Shown here: piece by piece, positions 26,101 through 41,100 of the stretch
Layout: each line of letters begins with the position of its first letter
Numbering within the stretch: position 1 is the first letter of the stretch
NCBI GenBank assembly: GCA_037043455.1
Contig: JAWPHD010003097.1
Location: forward strand, 164,672-228,671
Source of the DNA: Cyrtodaria siliqua
Taxonomy: Eukaryota; Mollusca; Bivalvia; Adapedonta; Hiatellidae
Length of the DNA: 64,000 nucleotides
Reading direction: 5' to 3'
Notes under the pieces: model-generated
Database searches by the model: none
What the model saw: the letters and a program-made list of their open reading frames with translations, nothing else
What the model was told of the DNA's origin: nothing
Program-made: the position numbers and the translations under genes

Positions 26101-29100
26101 GCTTTAGATTTCCGACAAAACAAATTTGCATTCAAAATCAAAGTTATCATCCAAATTGTGCAATGTGATTCAGCCATTGCTCCATCAATAGTTTATTTAC
26201 ATGAAAGCAGTGATAAAACCCTCATCAGCGTTGTAAAAACAACAACACTCAACCAACTTATACATCAACACGCGTGGTAGCGGCCATGTTGTTTACATAG
26301 CAACAGTGCACCTCTTTCTGTGCCGTTGCATTCTGGCTAACAAAATGTCAAGATTTTGAACATACCGAAGCTCTATATACACACTAGGCGGGATCCCGAA
26401 GAATGACGGGATTGACGATTGATGCGTCATGTGATTTTTTTTTAACTCAGGTTCTTCACGTATTAGCCCAATTTTTATTGCAATCAATGTCGGTATAATT
26501 GTAACTTCCACTTGCTTATCAGGTGTTGATAAATTCATAATAAAGGTGTTTTTTTAAAACAGAAACTTCTTTTAATCAAAGGAACATAAATACGTTTCCT
26601 CAAAGAACGTATCATCTTTAAAGTAGCTGGCCTGCCGTCAACAGGTACATTTTAAAACACATATACACCGTTTCTAAACCTGCTGACGACTAGGTATATA
26701 AATACTTTTTTTGAGAATCCAAACTCTATAGACACAATATAAACGGTTTTAACCAGCCAGGCCTAACCCCAAAACTGGAGTGTCGAATTAAGAGATACCA
26801 ATCATAATTCATTTTACGCACATTCAATCTAGGATATTTTAAGAACCCGTTAGTAAACTTATATACGTTTATCGACAAATATGCATATACGTTATTATAT
26901 TACCTGAACACCTGAATAGAGTTTTGATAAACGCTTTTGTAGTGTAATTTTGTGGGGTTATTTGGCGGGTTAGTTTCTTTATGACTTTCCGTCTCGGTCT
27001 TTCAAACAATTGCATTTTAGCTCGACTTTTCGAGGAACAAGAGACCTTATATACAATCACACAAGCGACAGTATCGACGTCGGCGCCGACTTTTCCTCGA
27101 GCTTTTCGTGTAAGCTGTTTTACAGATCTATATCTTACACCTTTTGTTCTAGTTCACTGAAATTTGGACATGACCTTTCTTATATAATTACCTAAAGTGT
27201 TACAGAGTAATTTGCTTCCTATACTGTATGGACATCCATAGAATAAAAGTTATTATAGCCCATAAACTGCCATGATTCATTTCGAATAGTTCCTTCACGT
27301 GCAATCGGCGTGTCCGTAAACTGTAGGCAAAATAAATCCATGATCTTTATATTGATAAATGGTGAACCGTTATTTTGTCTCTGTTCTTAATAAGTTATTA
27401 AATGATTATTAATGTATGCTGGTCGTATTATTCTTTATTCTTTATAAACGATATGGTAATCGTACACTTTCTTCATTCTTCGTATAATATGTATATTGAC
27501 TGGAGAATACGTCAGAAAAGACAATCACAAATGCTGTCTTGAAATTTGACCATGAAGAATCGACCACTGTTGAAGAAGATTTAAATGACAGTGTCTATGG
27601 ACTATCAAACAAATTAGACAAAAGCTACTGACAACGATCGAATATCAAATTTATTTAGCAAAAAGATTGAACTTAATAAGCCAAAAGATGATTTGAATCA
27701 TAAGTAATCATCGGGTATTTGGAGAGAATAAAAATGTATCGCGTATCAGGTAATATTTTAGAGCCATATTTTCGGTTGCCGCTCATATGGCGTTGATCTC
27801 CATTTTACAGGCGGCTCATTATACCCCTGATTACCTGATTATGCCCCTGATTACCTGATTATACCCCTGATTACCTGATTATACCCCTGATTATACCGCT
27901 ACCTGATTATACCCCTGATTATACTCCTGATTACCTGATTATACACCTGATTATACCCCTGATTATACCCCTGATTACCTGATTATATCCCTGATTATAC
28001 CCCTGATTACCTGATTATACCCCTGATTACCTGATTATACCCCTGATTATACCCCTGATTACCTGATTATACCCCTGATTATCTGATTATACCCCTGAAT
28101 ATTCCCCGCCACGAAATAATCATGCCACTCTTGTCATCCGCACAGGATCGAATCCCACTGGGAGCTCGACATTGTCGATTCTTGCGGATGGCGAAAGGTA
28201 TACAGTACTGGTTTGATCCAGGAAAAATGGAATGGTCTGCCTCTACCACAAAACCAATAGACCGTCATAAAATGCCTATGAGTAAAACACCACCCAAACA
28301 AGCAAAACCATCCGCACGAACATTCAAGTGGCATTCAACTGTTTGGTTAAGTCCATTTCTCAGGCACCTAAGGATGTGTAGCGTGTATTCAACAGTATTC
28401 TTTTAACAAAGTAGGTCAACATATAGAACGCCATGACTGTCTTGTGATGTTTCCGATCAATATATGCAGTGCATTTCCCTTCATATGTGTATACCTTTCA
28501 TAATATGCTTTGCATTTTAACTATATGTGGTAATTTTTTTTATATGTGGTAGAAAAGTATTTATATGCAGTAGATTAATCATTATATGCGATAGATAAGT
28601 CATTGTATGTAGTAGACAGTGGTGCATTTCTTATGATATGCAGTGCTCTTTCTATTATATATGGTGGCTGATTTCTGCCATTTGTCGTCTTTTCGTCTTT
28701 TCGTCTTTTCGTTATTTCGCCGCGAAAAAACGAAAAGACGACAGGACGAAAAGACGCCAAATTCAGCGCGAAAAGATGACAGAACGAAAAGACGACATTT
28801 CAAGGGCAAAAAGACGACAGAACGCCACGCTAAAAAGACGAAAAGACGACACTTCAGCCGCGAAAAGACGCCATTTGATATTGTCGTCTTTTCGTTATTT
28901 CATGTGGCCTTCTGTCGTCTTTTCGCGATGCATTTGTCGTCTTTTCGTTCTGTCGTTCTGTAGTCTTTTCGTTCTGTCGTCTTATCGTTCTGTCATCATG
29001 TCGTCTTGTCGTTCTGTCGTCTTTTTGCGATGCATTTGTCGTCTTTTCGTTCTGTGGACGTATCGTTCTGTCGTCTTGTCGTCTTGTCGTTCTAGTCATC

Positions 29101-32100
29101 TTTTCATCTTCCGGTTGACATGCCCATTTAATAACACAGGGATTACACATTACACTTGTTTCCCATGCAAATGGCCACAGTGCCGAAGTGCGTAGGTCAA
29201 CCGGAAGGCGAAAAGACGACAGAACGACAAGACGACAAGACGACAGAACGAAAAGTCGAAGACGACAGAATGAAAAGACGAAAGGACGACAGAACGACAG
29301 CTGATGATTTTTTATTGATTTTTCTTTTGTAGAATGGCATTTTGTTTTTAAACAAATGCACCTAAATGTCATCTCAGCAAAGTGTAAACTCCATTGTTTT
29401 TCGTTATTAAAATGTTTACAAACTTCCATTAAGCATCATTTATGTTATATTTTTAAGTCCTGCCCCTGTTAGGCGAGACATGTGAATCCGCGGATTTCTT
29501 TTTTGATTATTATGATGATGAGATCAATCGGAACACTCGTTTTTGTCTCGCCTTTTCGAAGGTGTTGCTTTTCCGGCGGCAGATCGGACCAGTAACAACG
29601 GAGTTATGGCCCTTGATTTAGTTAAAAATGCTATATTTTGCCTCGTTAATACAACAGGGCTTTCATTTTTTATCTGATCTTTATCAAACTTTATCAGATG
29701 TTTTGCCTTTTTTTTTTTTTTTAATTTTTTTTTTAATATATATAATATATATATTTTTTCTTCATTTTTTTGTATTAGTGCCGTGTTAGCAGGAAGCATT
29801 GCTATGATTTCTAGTTGTGCCTATTGCGTTTTTTCCGGTTAGTTGATTTTTGATGGAGTTACGGCCCCTTGACATTTTTACTTTTAAATTTCTTGCGGCG
29901 CTACTCCTCTTAAACGCAGGAAGCATCGGTAAGATGTCTAGTTGTGCATATCGCGCTTTAGTTACAGTTCGTTGATTTATGACGGAGTTATGGCACTTTG
30001 ACCTTTTTACTTTAAATGTCTGTCTAGTTGTGCAAAGCGCGGTATATCAATGAAATCTTTTTACAAGTTCGAAAACCAGCTAGATATTGTTAGTAACGAC
30101 AGGTTATGGCCCATGATTTGTTGAAAAATGCTATATTGTATTTTCCTTTGTTAAATCTGTAGTTACTTCATTTTTTATCTGATCTTTACCATATTTGATT
30201 AGAATGTTAATATAAACCTCCCCCCCCCCCCCCCCCCCCCCCCCTCCCTTTTTATGAAATTGCGTTACTGATGGGAACTGTATGTCTTGTTTTTAATAGA
30301 ATTAAACAAATGCACTTAAATGTCATCTCAGCAAACGGCAAACTCCATTGTTTTTAGTTACTAAAATGTTTACAAACTTTCATTTAAGCATCATTGACCT
30401 TTTTATTTTTAATTCCAGCCCCCGTTAGGCGAGACATGTGGATCCACGGATTTCTTGTTTTAAGATGTTGCGATTTTATCGGAAATCTAACAAAAGGGAG
30501 TGTGATTTTAACGTAGCCGTCTAGTCTAACTGCCACGCCTCGTCTGTAATGTCGTCTGAAAAACTAAAATATGCACGGCAAAAATAAATTGGTTAGCACA
30601 ATTTAATTAGGAAATGGACGAACACCCCAAATCATGATTATATGATTAACCTTGCAACAAATTCTCGGTAGGCGGGTTCAATACCTGGTATTTTAATTGT
30701 AATGTGTCGCCCTTCCTCTCTGTAATGTGTCACTCTTTCTATCTGCAATGTGTCTACCACACATACACATTTATTTAACACATATAATTAAAACTTCACT
30801 GCATATCATGAAAGGTCTACCACATATAAAGGGAAATGCACCGAATATATTAATCGACAACATCATAAGACAGTCATGGCGTTCTATATCAATTTCACAC
30901 TTTGCTAATTTTCGTCAACATTTGAATTTATAAATGAAAACTAATATTCAATTAATAAATCCAGACGTAGAGTTTAATGCTTGATAAAACCTTCAATAGT
31001 GTCATATGTCCCTTTAAAGCCGCCAGTACCTATACCGCGCGGATGTTACAAAATGTAAATACGTTCTCCAATGTAACCACGGCCTATACTTGATACTCTC
31101 TTCCCAACCCTCTTTAAACGTCGAATGGTGTTAACGTCCAAAGGTTGTATCAATTCATTTGCTTTTTTTTTTTACTCTTATTATTTTCGTAACAGGCCAA
31201 TTTGCATCAACTTGGGTAATTTGTACCATGTTATTAGTCAGCAAAGCGGAGCAAACATGTATGATTAAACCAACCACAACATACGCCGATGGCAAGGTTT
31301 ATATTTAAACAAAGATAAATAAATAAATAAATAAATGAATATACTCGAGTTGTTTATGTTTATTTTTCCCAGTTGTGTTAACTTTTCATGTGGATGTGTT
31401 CGATTAAAACACGACAAACGTTTAAAATATATATAGTAAATAGAAATTTGCAAATATATCCTAACAGTGATTAGCGCATTGTTAAACCGTTGCAGAAAAC
31501 GGTACTTGCGTATAAGAAATGATCATTATTGATTTGTTTAGATGGTTAACTTTGTATCAGAGTTTTTTCATTATTCTACATTAAGGAAAGATAACTCTAA
31601 TTGCCGTTTATTGAAATACCACGCAGTACTTGTTTCCCCTTTTCACCAAAATGTGAATTAGGCTAAACATGTATGTATGTATGCGGTTAGTCATAACACA
31701 ACGATGTCTACTTAACCCTTAGTCCGCTATGAATGTATAATGGACTGTCCTTTCTTTAAATTTAGACCATTCCATTTATGTTACAATGAGGTGTTTTGGT
31801 TAAATGACTGATGAGCAGCCAGACAGTGTAAACCCTGATCAGCCTGTGTGTTACTCGCAGGATGATCTGGGTTTACACTGGCTGCAAAGGCTGTTGTAGT
31901 CGCCATTAGCAGGCTAAGAGTTAAAGCAGTGAGTTCAATGCTCAGTGCTTCACTTCATAGTTTTGTCCCACTGGAATGGTTGACATTTCTTACCTTAACC
32001 AAAGTATTCGGGTGTTGCGACATATCTTACCGTAACCAATGTAGACAAAAGTTCCGACAGTCCTTACGTTTACCAAAGTAGTCGGATGTTGCGACAGTCC

Positions 32101-35100
32101 TTAACGTAACCAATATAGACAGATGTTGCGACAGTCCTTAACGTAACTAAAGTAGTCGGATGTTTCGACAGTTCTTACCGTAACCAAAATAGTCTGATGA
32201 CAATATCCGATTACATTGTACATTGGTATGGGGAAAGGACTGTTGCGACATCCGACTACACTTGTTACCGTAAAGAATGTCGGAACAGTCCTTCCCCAAA
32301 CCAATGTGCAATGTAATCGGATCTTGTCACACTCGTTACAGTAAACAAATTAATCAGATAATGCGACAGTCATTACCGTAACACATGAAGTACGATCTTG
32401 CAATATTCCTTACCGTAACTATTAAAACTTCTGTGCTTAACAGAACCTTGAGGATGAAAACGAAGAACGTGGTAACTGGTCTGGAAGATTCGATTTCTTC
32501 CTCAGTTGTCTTGGTTATGCCGTTGGCCTGGGTAACGTCTGGAGATTCCCCTACCTCTGCTACAAGAACGGAGGAGGTACGTATATATATATGCATACAC
32601 ACTGATAATGTGCTCACATGGTTAAAATAGCGGTTGAAAACTTTGCCATGCTTATAAAGAGAAAGTTCATTGCATATTTTAAGTGAAAACATACTTAGCA
32701 AGTGAAACAAATAAAAAAAAAGTTTACAAATTAACAAAATGTATTCTTATTATGTATACACTATATAATACTTGCATTAATGTACAGAGGGTCATGATTG
32801 GTTAAAATCAAGGTCTCATTCTGGATCCAAAGGTCAATTTGTGTAGCAAAATCTTACCTTTGGATATAACATTTCGTTTTTTTTAAATTATTTGTTCATC
32901 AAACTTGACACATTTATGCAGTGTTATATAAAAAAGATAGTCACAGTGTCATTCCCTCGGTTAAAATATCATGTTTTGGTCTAGTCTTGATCATATTCGA
33001 CGCTTGATTATAAATACAAACGTCTTGACCTTTTATTCCAAAAAATTAATGAAATCCTTATTATTTTTTATTATCGTATTTTCACAATCCACATTTAGTT
33101 CGTCGATATAATGATGACGTTTTCCTCTTCTTTGTGTTGTTTTTCTGCCGTTCTGTATATCTTGGATAGAAAATGCGTCAGTATAAGCCAATCAGAAACG
33201 ATACCAGAATCTCGGTAAAATGGCTGTCCCGTCAAAAAATTAATAGAAGAAAGGTTCTAGACGTTTGTCTTGAAAAGCAGGCAAGCGTCGTAGATGAACT
33301 AGCTTATGTTTTTTTCCCAGAAACAGTTCAAGTTCTTCTTTACGACACTTCGTTACTACGCATAACTAACTACATATAATGACGATTATCACGTGACATA
33401 CAATCTGAATTAAAACACTGAAAGGGAACAAACGTAAAAGGTCAAAATATAACGAATGAGCCTTAAATTACTTCTTAATTACAGTGACATACATTACTCC
33501 TTAATTACAGTGACATACATTACTCCTTAATTACAGTGACATACATTATGCGTAGTAATATGTGTTATAAGTCCAAAAATTTAAAACTTAACAACACGGT
33601 GATAACTCGATGTTTTCATTGATGACATTTTTATCATGGATTGGAACATTTTAGAATTTAAGATTTTTCCGGAAAAAGCATGACGTACCAAATTAAAACA
33701 TGTAAACAACGAATTTCTCTGTTTAGAGTAACGTTATGAAAAGTCAACATATACAATTATTTAGATGTAATTCAATTTCAGGAGCTTTCTTCATTCCCTA
33801 TGTGATATGTTTGTTCTTAATCGGGCTGCCAATCTTCGTCCTGGAGTTGAGTCTTGGCCAGTTCTCAAGCAGTGGTCCGCTAACATGCTGGAAATATGCA
33901 CCACTGTTCCAAGGTAAGTTAAGCTCACAAGCCATTCCCGAGTATGTACCTGAAGCCAGCTTACTTTAGAAATGTATCCAGCACGGTATTACGTTTAAAC
34001 AATTTGAATAAATTCAATTTGCTTTGTTGACAGTCGTGTTATATACTCTCTGTAAACATATTTGAACCCCGCATTTATTTTGTTTTAGGTCAGTCTGTAT
34101 ATAGAGGATCTTACATGAGTACTCGTTCATTATTGAATTTATCAAACGAATTGAATTGAATTGAATGTTGTTTAACGGCTCATCAACACAGTATAGGTTA
34201 TTTAGAGCCGCCCCAGAGAGAGGGGAAGGATACATAGGAATCCGGGAACCGTGCCCTAGTCTTATTATCGAATATATTCCTATGGTTCTTTAACGTGCTC
34301 GGAGGATAGACCGATACACGGGACCGCCAGGTTTACGTCCCCATCCGACGGACGAGGTTAAGGGAAAGTGTCTTGCACAAGAACACACCGACGAAACTCA
34401 GTGGCGCCTCGGAGGATTATTAAACGAGTTGGCAAAATGATATAATGCGAGGCTCATGCCGAGCATTATATCATTTTTGCTAACGAGTTTATTAAATTCA
34501 ATAATGAATGAGAACGAATGTGAGATTCTATTTAATACATATTTATTAACGTCACATTACGTCAGAAAACGAACATTAACGTGACGTCCATGACGTCATT
34601 AACGTTATGTTATACCACCAGTGGAATATCGAAAAAATTGAATGGTAATGGCTTAACGGGTAATTTAACTGTTAACGCCTTTTATTCTCAAACCATAATA
34701 CTGGGTCTGACCCAACATTTTTGCAGGTTCTTGTTAAAATATATATATACCGCATCACTAGTGTATTGGGTCGTTGTGAATTTCCCAATATATATTGGGT
34801 CCTGAACTCTGACCTCTGATTGGATAAACAGTATATATATATACAATTAGAAAATTATCAAGGGGAGATAACCCCTACTCAGGGGCCCAATAAACGTGTA
34901 AAATAAGTTATGTGCGAGAGGCTTACTTAGGTAAATGTAGTTCTATTAAACATGCATGTATTATTGGGTCGTTGAATTGTGGGTCAAGACCCAATAGGCA
35001 GATTGAGGACCCAATAACAAGGTAAGGACCCAATATATCGAGTGTAAAAATATTTTTTTACCCAATAAACCGGTGTCTTTAAAACTATATATATATAATT

Positions 35101-38100
35101 ATACTCCTCAGACTAATTTAAGGACCACAAAAAACAACTGTAATATGTACTTAATCTGTAATATTCTGGATTTCCTATCTATCATATAAAATGTTAAAAC
35201 ATGTTAGTCACGAAACAATTGTAAAATAACACAACTAAACTTAAAAAATACATAAGCCAGTGAAACGTTCAATAACTTTAAAAAAGACCCAAATCAAAAC
35301 ATGGTCCTTAAATTATTTTCTGGAGTATATAAATAGAGGATCTTACAGGAGTGCTCATTCGTTATTGAATTTATTAAACGAGTTGGCAAAATGATATAAT
35401 GCGAGGCTCTTGCCGAGCATTATATCATTTTTGCTAACGAGTTTAATAAATTCAAAATGAATGAGGACGAATGTTAGATTCTATTTATCACATAACTTAT
35501 AACGTCACATTACGTCAGAAAACGTACATTAACGTGACTTCCATGACGTCACTAACGTTATGTTATACCACTAGTGGAATATCGAACATATTAAATGGTG
35601 TTATTACACTCCCACACCGCATGTTATGTGATAAAAACAGATATAAAAGTCGAACAGGAAATGTAGCATTCAACCCTAAGTTTATTAAAGATCGTCATTG
35701 ACCCTTGTACATATACTCCTCAAAATAATTTAAGGACCACAAGATAGAAAAACTAATAATTATTGAATCTTTGTTATGGATGTCATAATCATATATACAG
35801 TTACTTGATATATGTGTGTTACGTAACAATTGTAAGAGAATGCAAATAAACTTAAAAATTGCAAAAGACAATGTTTCAATTACAGCACTTTAAAATTGAC
35901 CTAAATCTAAACATGGTCCATAAATTATTTTGAGGAGTATACTTAGGATCATGCCTATACCAAGAACTATTATCTTTGTGCAGGTATCGGTGTTGGCATG
36001 GTGGCCGTGTCATCTATGGTGTCCATCTACTACAACATGATCATTGCCTGGACCCTGTATTATCTGTTTGCATCCTTCACCACTGAACTGCCCTGGGACA
36101 AATGCCGAGAGGAGTGGAGCACCCCGAGTACGTTATGGGTATTGTTAAAGACAGAATATACTTATTAAAAGTAATATGAAACCGACGACAAAATTTGAAA
36201 AATCTAACCCATAAAGGAATAACTGAAATCAAATTAAAGGAACAGAATACGACTTCGCACACAATGATTCAATTAATATCATTAAAACTCGCTTGAACTT
36301 ATGTATTTTTACGTTGAGTCCAATGTTTGAGAACGGAACTCTTCACCAATTTCCGTACTCGAGAAATGTGGATTATCTAATTCTTTTTTCCTCTCTCCGT
36401 GTCAGTCTTGAAGACTGTTTTGTTTATTAACTGTTTTTCTCTTTCCGTAAACAGTGTGCATAGATTACATTAAACTCGCGAAAGACAAGACTTCGTGTCA
36501 CATGAATGGATGGATACCAAGGGACGATGGTGCATGCTACGACCTGAACAACACCATCAAAGCGCTATGGGACCAGGTTATCGCAAAAACTAATAAGATT
36601 CAGAGAACTCTGCCGTCGGAGGAGTATTTCGAGTAAGTGCTTAAAACATGTTTAAACTAGAAATTGTTATTGTCCATGGGACAAAAACGTATTGCTCCCC
36701 CACTCGCAGGAACAGACATAATTGACGACTCTAGGTCCAACTGTTCTTTATTGATCTGAGATCGTTTTGATATGCAATATCCCTGTGACTGTATGTACTA
36801 TCTGTATCAGTAAGGCCACATAAAAAAATATGTGTGGTTCAAGTAACCAGACCGATCCTATTTTTTTAAAGGGCCGACCCTAAAACTTCTTATGCAAAAA
36901 TTAAACAAAAAAAAAAAAAAAAAAATAATAATAAAAAAAAAATTAAACAAAAAATTAAAATAAAAAAAAAAAAAATAAAAAAAAAATAAAAAAAATAAAA
37001 AAAAAAAAAATCTAAATTAAAAAAAAATAAAATCAATAGGGGTCATCTACTGGTCATGACCAACCATCCTTCCAAGTTTGAGGACCCTAGGTCCAACCAT
37101 TCTCTAGTTATTGATCTGACATAGTTTCACCGCAACCTTGACCTTTGACCTAGTGACCCCAAAATCAATAGGGGTCATCTACTTGTCATGACCAACCATC
37201 CTTCCAAGTTTGAGGACCCTAGGTCCAACCATTCTGTAGTTATTGATCGGACATCGTTTTGATAGTCAATGCCACCGCAACATTGACCTTTGACCTAGTG
37301 ATCCCAAAATCAATAGGGGTCATCTACTTGTCATGACCAACCATCCTTCCAAGTTTGAGGACCCTAGGTCCAACCATTCTGTAGTTATTGATCGGACATC
37401 GTTTTGATAGTCAATGCCACCGCAACATTGATCTTTGACCTAGTGACCCCAAAATCAATAGGGGTCATCTACTTGTCATGACCAACCATCCTTCCAAGTT
37501 TGAGGACCCTAGGTCCAACCATTCTGTAGTTATTGATCGGACATCGTTTTGATAGTCAATGCCACCGCAACATTGACCTTTGACCTAGTGACCCCAAAAT
37601 CAATAGGGGTCATCTACTTGTCATGACCAACCATCCTTGCAAGTTTGAGGACCCTAGGTCCAACCATTCTGTAGTTATTGATCGGACATCGTTTTGATAG
37701 TCAATGTCACCGCAACATTGACCTTTGACCTAGTGACCCCCAAATTAATAGGGGTCATCTACTTTTCATGACCAACCATCCTCCCAAGTTTGAGGACCCT
37801 AGGTCCAACCGTTCTCTAGTTATTGATCGGACATCGTTTGTGACACAGACAGACTTACGGCGTTGACCTTTGACCTAGTGACCCCAAAATCAATAGGGGT
37901 CATCTACTTTTCATGACCAACCATCCTTCCAAGTTTGAGGACCCTAGGTCCAACCGTTCTCTAGTTATTGATCGGACATCGTTTGTGACACAGACAGACT
38001 TACGGCGTTGACCTTTGACCTAGTGACCCCAAAATCAATAGGGGTCATCTACTTGTCATGACCAACCATCCTTCCAAGTTTGAGGACTCTAGGTCCAACC

Positions 38101-41100
38101 ATTCTCTAGTTATTGATCGGACATCGTTTGTGACACAGACAGACAGACCTTCAGACAGACAGACAGACAGACAGACAGAAAGCACAAAATCAATATGACT
38201 CCCCTACCACACTTTGTGTGGGGGAGCCAGAATTACAAAGCTTGCTGGGGGAAAAGTGGGTGTTTTGCACTATTGGACAGTCGTATATAGTCTGAAATGT
38301 GCTAAAAATGACGTTAAGCACCATTCAACCAACCAACAATGATAATGAATTGTAAGCTTCAGCATATCACTCCGCCGTCAACGATTCAAATGTACACCAC
38401 CTTCAAGTTCCCCATTACGTTTCTCGTAGTTTTACAATACGGGTCGGCTTTCCAGCACTTTGACCGGACACCTCTATTGATACGTGTGCTGCACGTATCT
38501 CACTAAACAGCCTGCCTAAAAATAGTTCTAACCTTAATACATAACACGATGTTTCGTTCGACTTGTCAACAGAGAAGGCGTCGATTCTTACGAATGGTGG
38601 TGGTATATACAGTATTGATTCTACATGGGAAAAAAACAAAAAACAATTCGACCGTCATATATGACGTAAAACACAATTCAAACAAACCAAACAAACCACT
38701 TATTCAGCAGCACACGTATCAATATAAGTGTCCGGTCACGTTGTTTATGTTCTGTTGTTCATTTTGATGGTTTAGCTATGGTCATGTGACAAATTATCAA
38801 TTCCTAGACATTGTCAGAGGTCCAAAAGTCCCTGGTAGAGACCGATTTGTGACATTACTGCCACCTTCGTGCAATGGAAGAAGTCAACCGGACTGCCATA
38901 TGTACCAGAGGTATCAGTGCGATAATAAGAGCAGGGTGACACCGGATTTCTCTGAATCCCTTCATTCTCTATGGATGAGAATCTTAACCTACTTAGAGTG
39001 CTGGTGAACCGTTAATAGTGGGCAGATTGGTGACATATATTGGCAAACTTGTGCATGTTGTGACAAAAGCACCAAACTTGACACATAGCTAGACAATACT
39101 CTACTAAACATTTCTGACCGCCAAATATTCCATAAATAATTAATGAAGCCCGTAATTAATTGGTTTTATCCAAACTTGTTATTGTAAAAAGTACACTAAA
39201 TTCAGAACATTGATAGACAGTAAAATATGCAATATAATTTGGATCAGTTGTTTCATCAAAATGGTCACTATTTTCAAAATGGCCGCCAAAAAATGCTAAT
39301 ATTTTTATTTTTCCTTTAAAAATCGATCAAAATGTTCATGTATTTTACAAAGGTCTCAGTCTTGATAAATGTATGTGTATTTCTATACTTCAATAAATAG
39401 TTGTTAGATACACCCCTATACTTCAGGGGTTAGGAGTTTTAGACATGCTTTGCCCTGAGTCTAGTTTGTCTTAATTGTCTTTAGCCGTAAGAATTTCTGA
39501 AGTATGTTTAAATTGTCTCATCTTCATTAGCGTCTTTAAGTTTATAATAACTCGTAAGTATACATACAGTGACTTGGTAAAACACTATTAAAGGGACACA
39601 CAATGATCTTGAATTATTTATCAAGCATCCAAATTATCACCTAGATTTATTAATCCAAATTCATTTTGACTTTAAAACTGCGTGCATATACTTAAATACA
39701 ATTCAGATTTTTTTAAATTGTTTGTGGTTATTCTATTACAGATTTTAATATATTATTGGTGAAATATATTCCAAAATGAGCAATATGTAAAACTAATTTG
39801 CTTTGAACTATTTACATAATTATTAATACTGATTTTAAAACGTGCATATAAAGTAGCAAAACTAACGGGACGCCGCAGGTTATACAAAAAATCAAGCTTG
39901 TCGAATCTTCTAAACGTTTGGAGAAAAAATATCTCAAAGGATACTTAAACACTATTTCTCATCTCCGATTTATCGGAATTAAATAAAATAAAATAAAGAC
40001 CTTAAATTACATTTGTTGATTGATTTAATAAACAATATTAACAAGACACTATCAGAAAACAAAATCAAAACGTACTTTAAGTTATAGGTTATATACACAA
40101 ACACAAATGTAATGACTGGTCATGTCATATGAACATTTTTAATATGAGAGCTAACATTAAATTTAATCTAATCTTACTGATCTATGATCTGAATGGTACA
40201 ATTTTTCTTAATCACAGTCACAGTACCAAACGTCCCATTTTAAAAATACTATACATCATTCCTGTTTTGACACATCGTTTGCAACACACTTGTCTCTTTG
40301 ACATCTACCTTTAATAAGTTCATTGCACACGTTGAGGCCTGTGGCAGTGTTATCGAGGATGGCTCTTAAATATCCTCTTTCATCCCAAGTGACCGGATGT
40401 AGGCATGTCAGAGGTGGACATAAAGGCCATATTTCCAACAAGGTCCAATTGAATAACCCAGCAGGTGTGCTTAATAAGAGCTATTTCAAGTGGTGACATA
40501 TACTTGTATCTTGGAACCATTGAATGTCAACAATTCTTTGCGACATAAACATGCACTTCCTCTTGTCATACATTTTCCAACATGCACAACTTTTGGAATT
40601 GGAAAGCTTGTGCAACCTCAACAGTATTCCAGAGTTTCCAAGCACAGGGTTTACCTCTTTCAGCGAATGAAGATATTTCGTTACATCTAGTAAGTGTGAA
40701 AAGCAACTATTCTTCTCGGTTTATATGACAAATGAATCGGCAATACAATGTGCAACGAAGCACCTAAATTGATTCCTAGCTTCTAAAACGAACCCATAGC
40801 TTATCTAACTGTATTTACTGTACCATTGCTATAACATATACTACAACGTCCTTGTCTACAATATTTATAGCATAAGTGTATTGAAGTCTTGTTTAGCATA
40901 TGCCACATGCAACACACGCATTGTATCAACCTCTTACTGAAATGATGGAGATCAGTCAGCATCCTAATCTCGTTGTCTGATACAAGGCACATCTTCGTCT
41001 CTGTTTTATTGAACGTGTTTAGTTTCTCTTCTATCGCAACCGATTGCTATGCCAGTTAACCAGAGCTCTGCTTTTGTTTTGCATGATGGCCGTCACATAC

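Noticed and set aside
28600..29429. Charged KRRKDD / FRLFVLSS open frames up to 191 residues
   Set aside because: Overlapping frames on both strands created by the GACGAAAA repeat.
29330..30465. LTR retrotransposon
   Set aside because: Direct repeats lack TG...CA ends, primer site and any gag/pol coding.
40256..40992. Minus-strand cysteine-containing frames as a gene
   Set aside because: Short, interrupted frames inside a TIR element; at best remnants of its coding region, with no identifiable domain.
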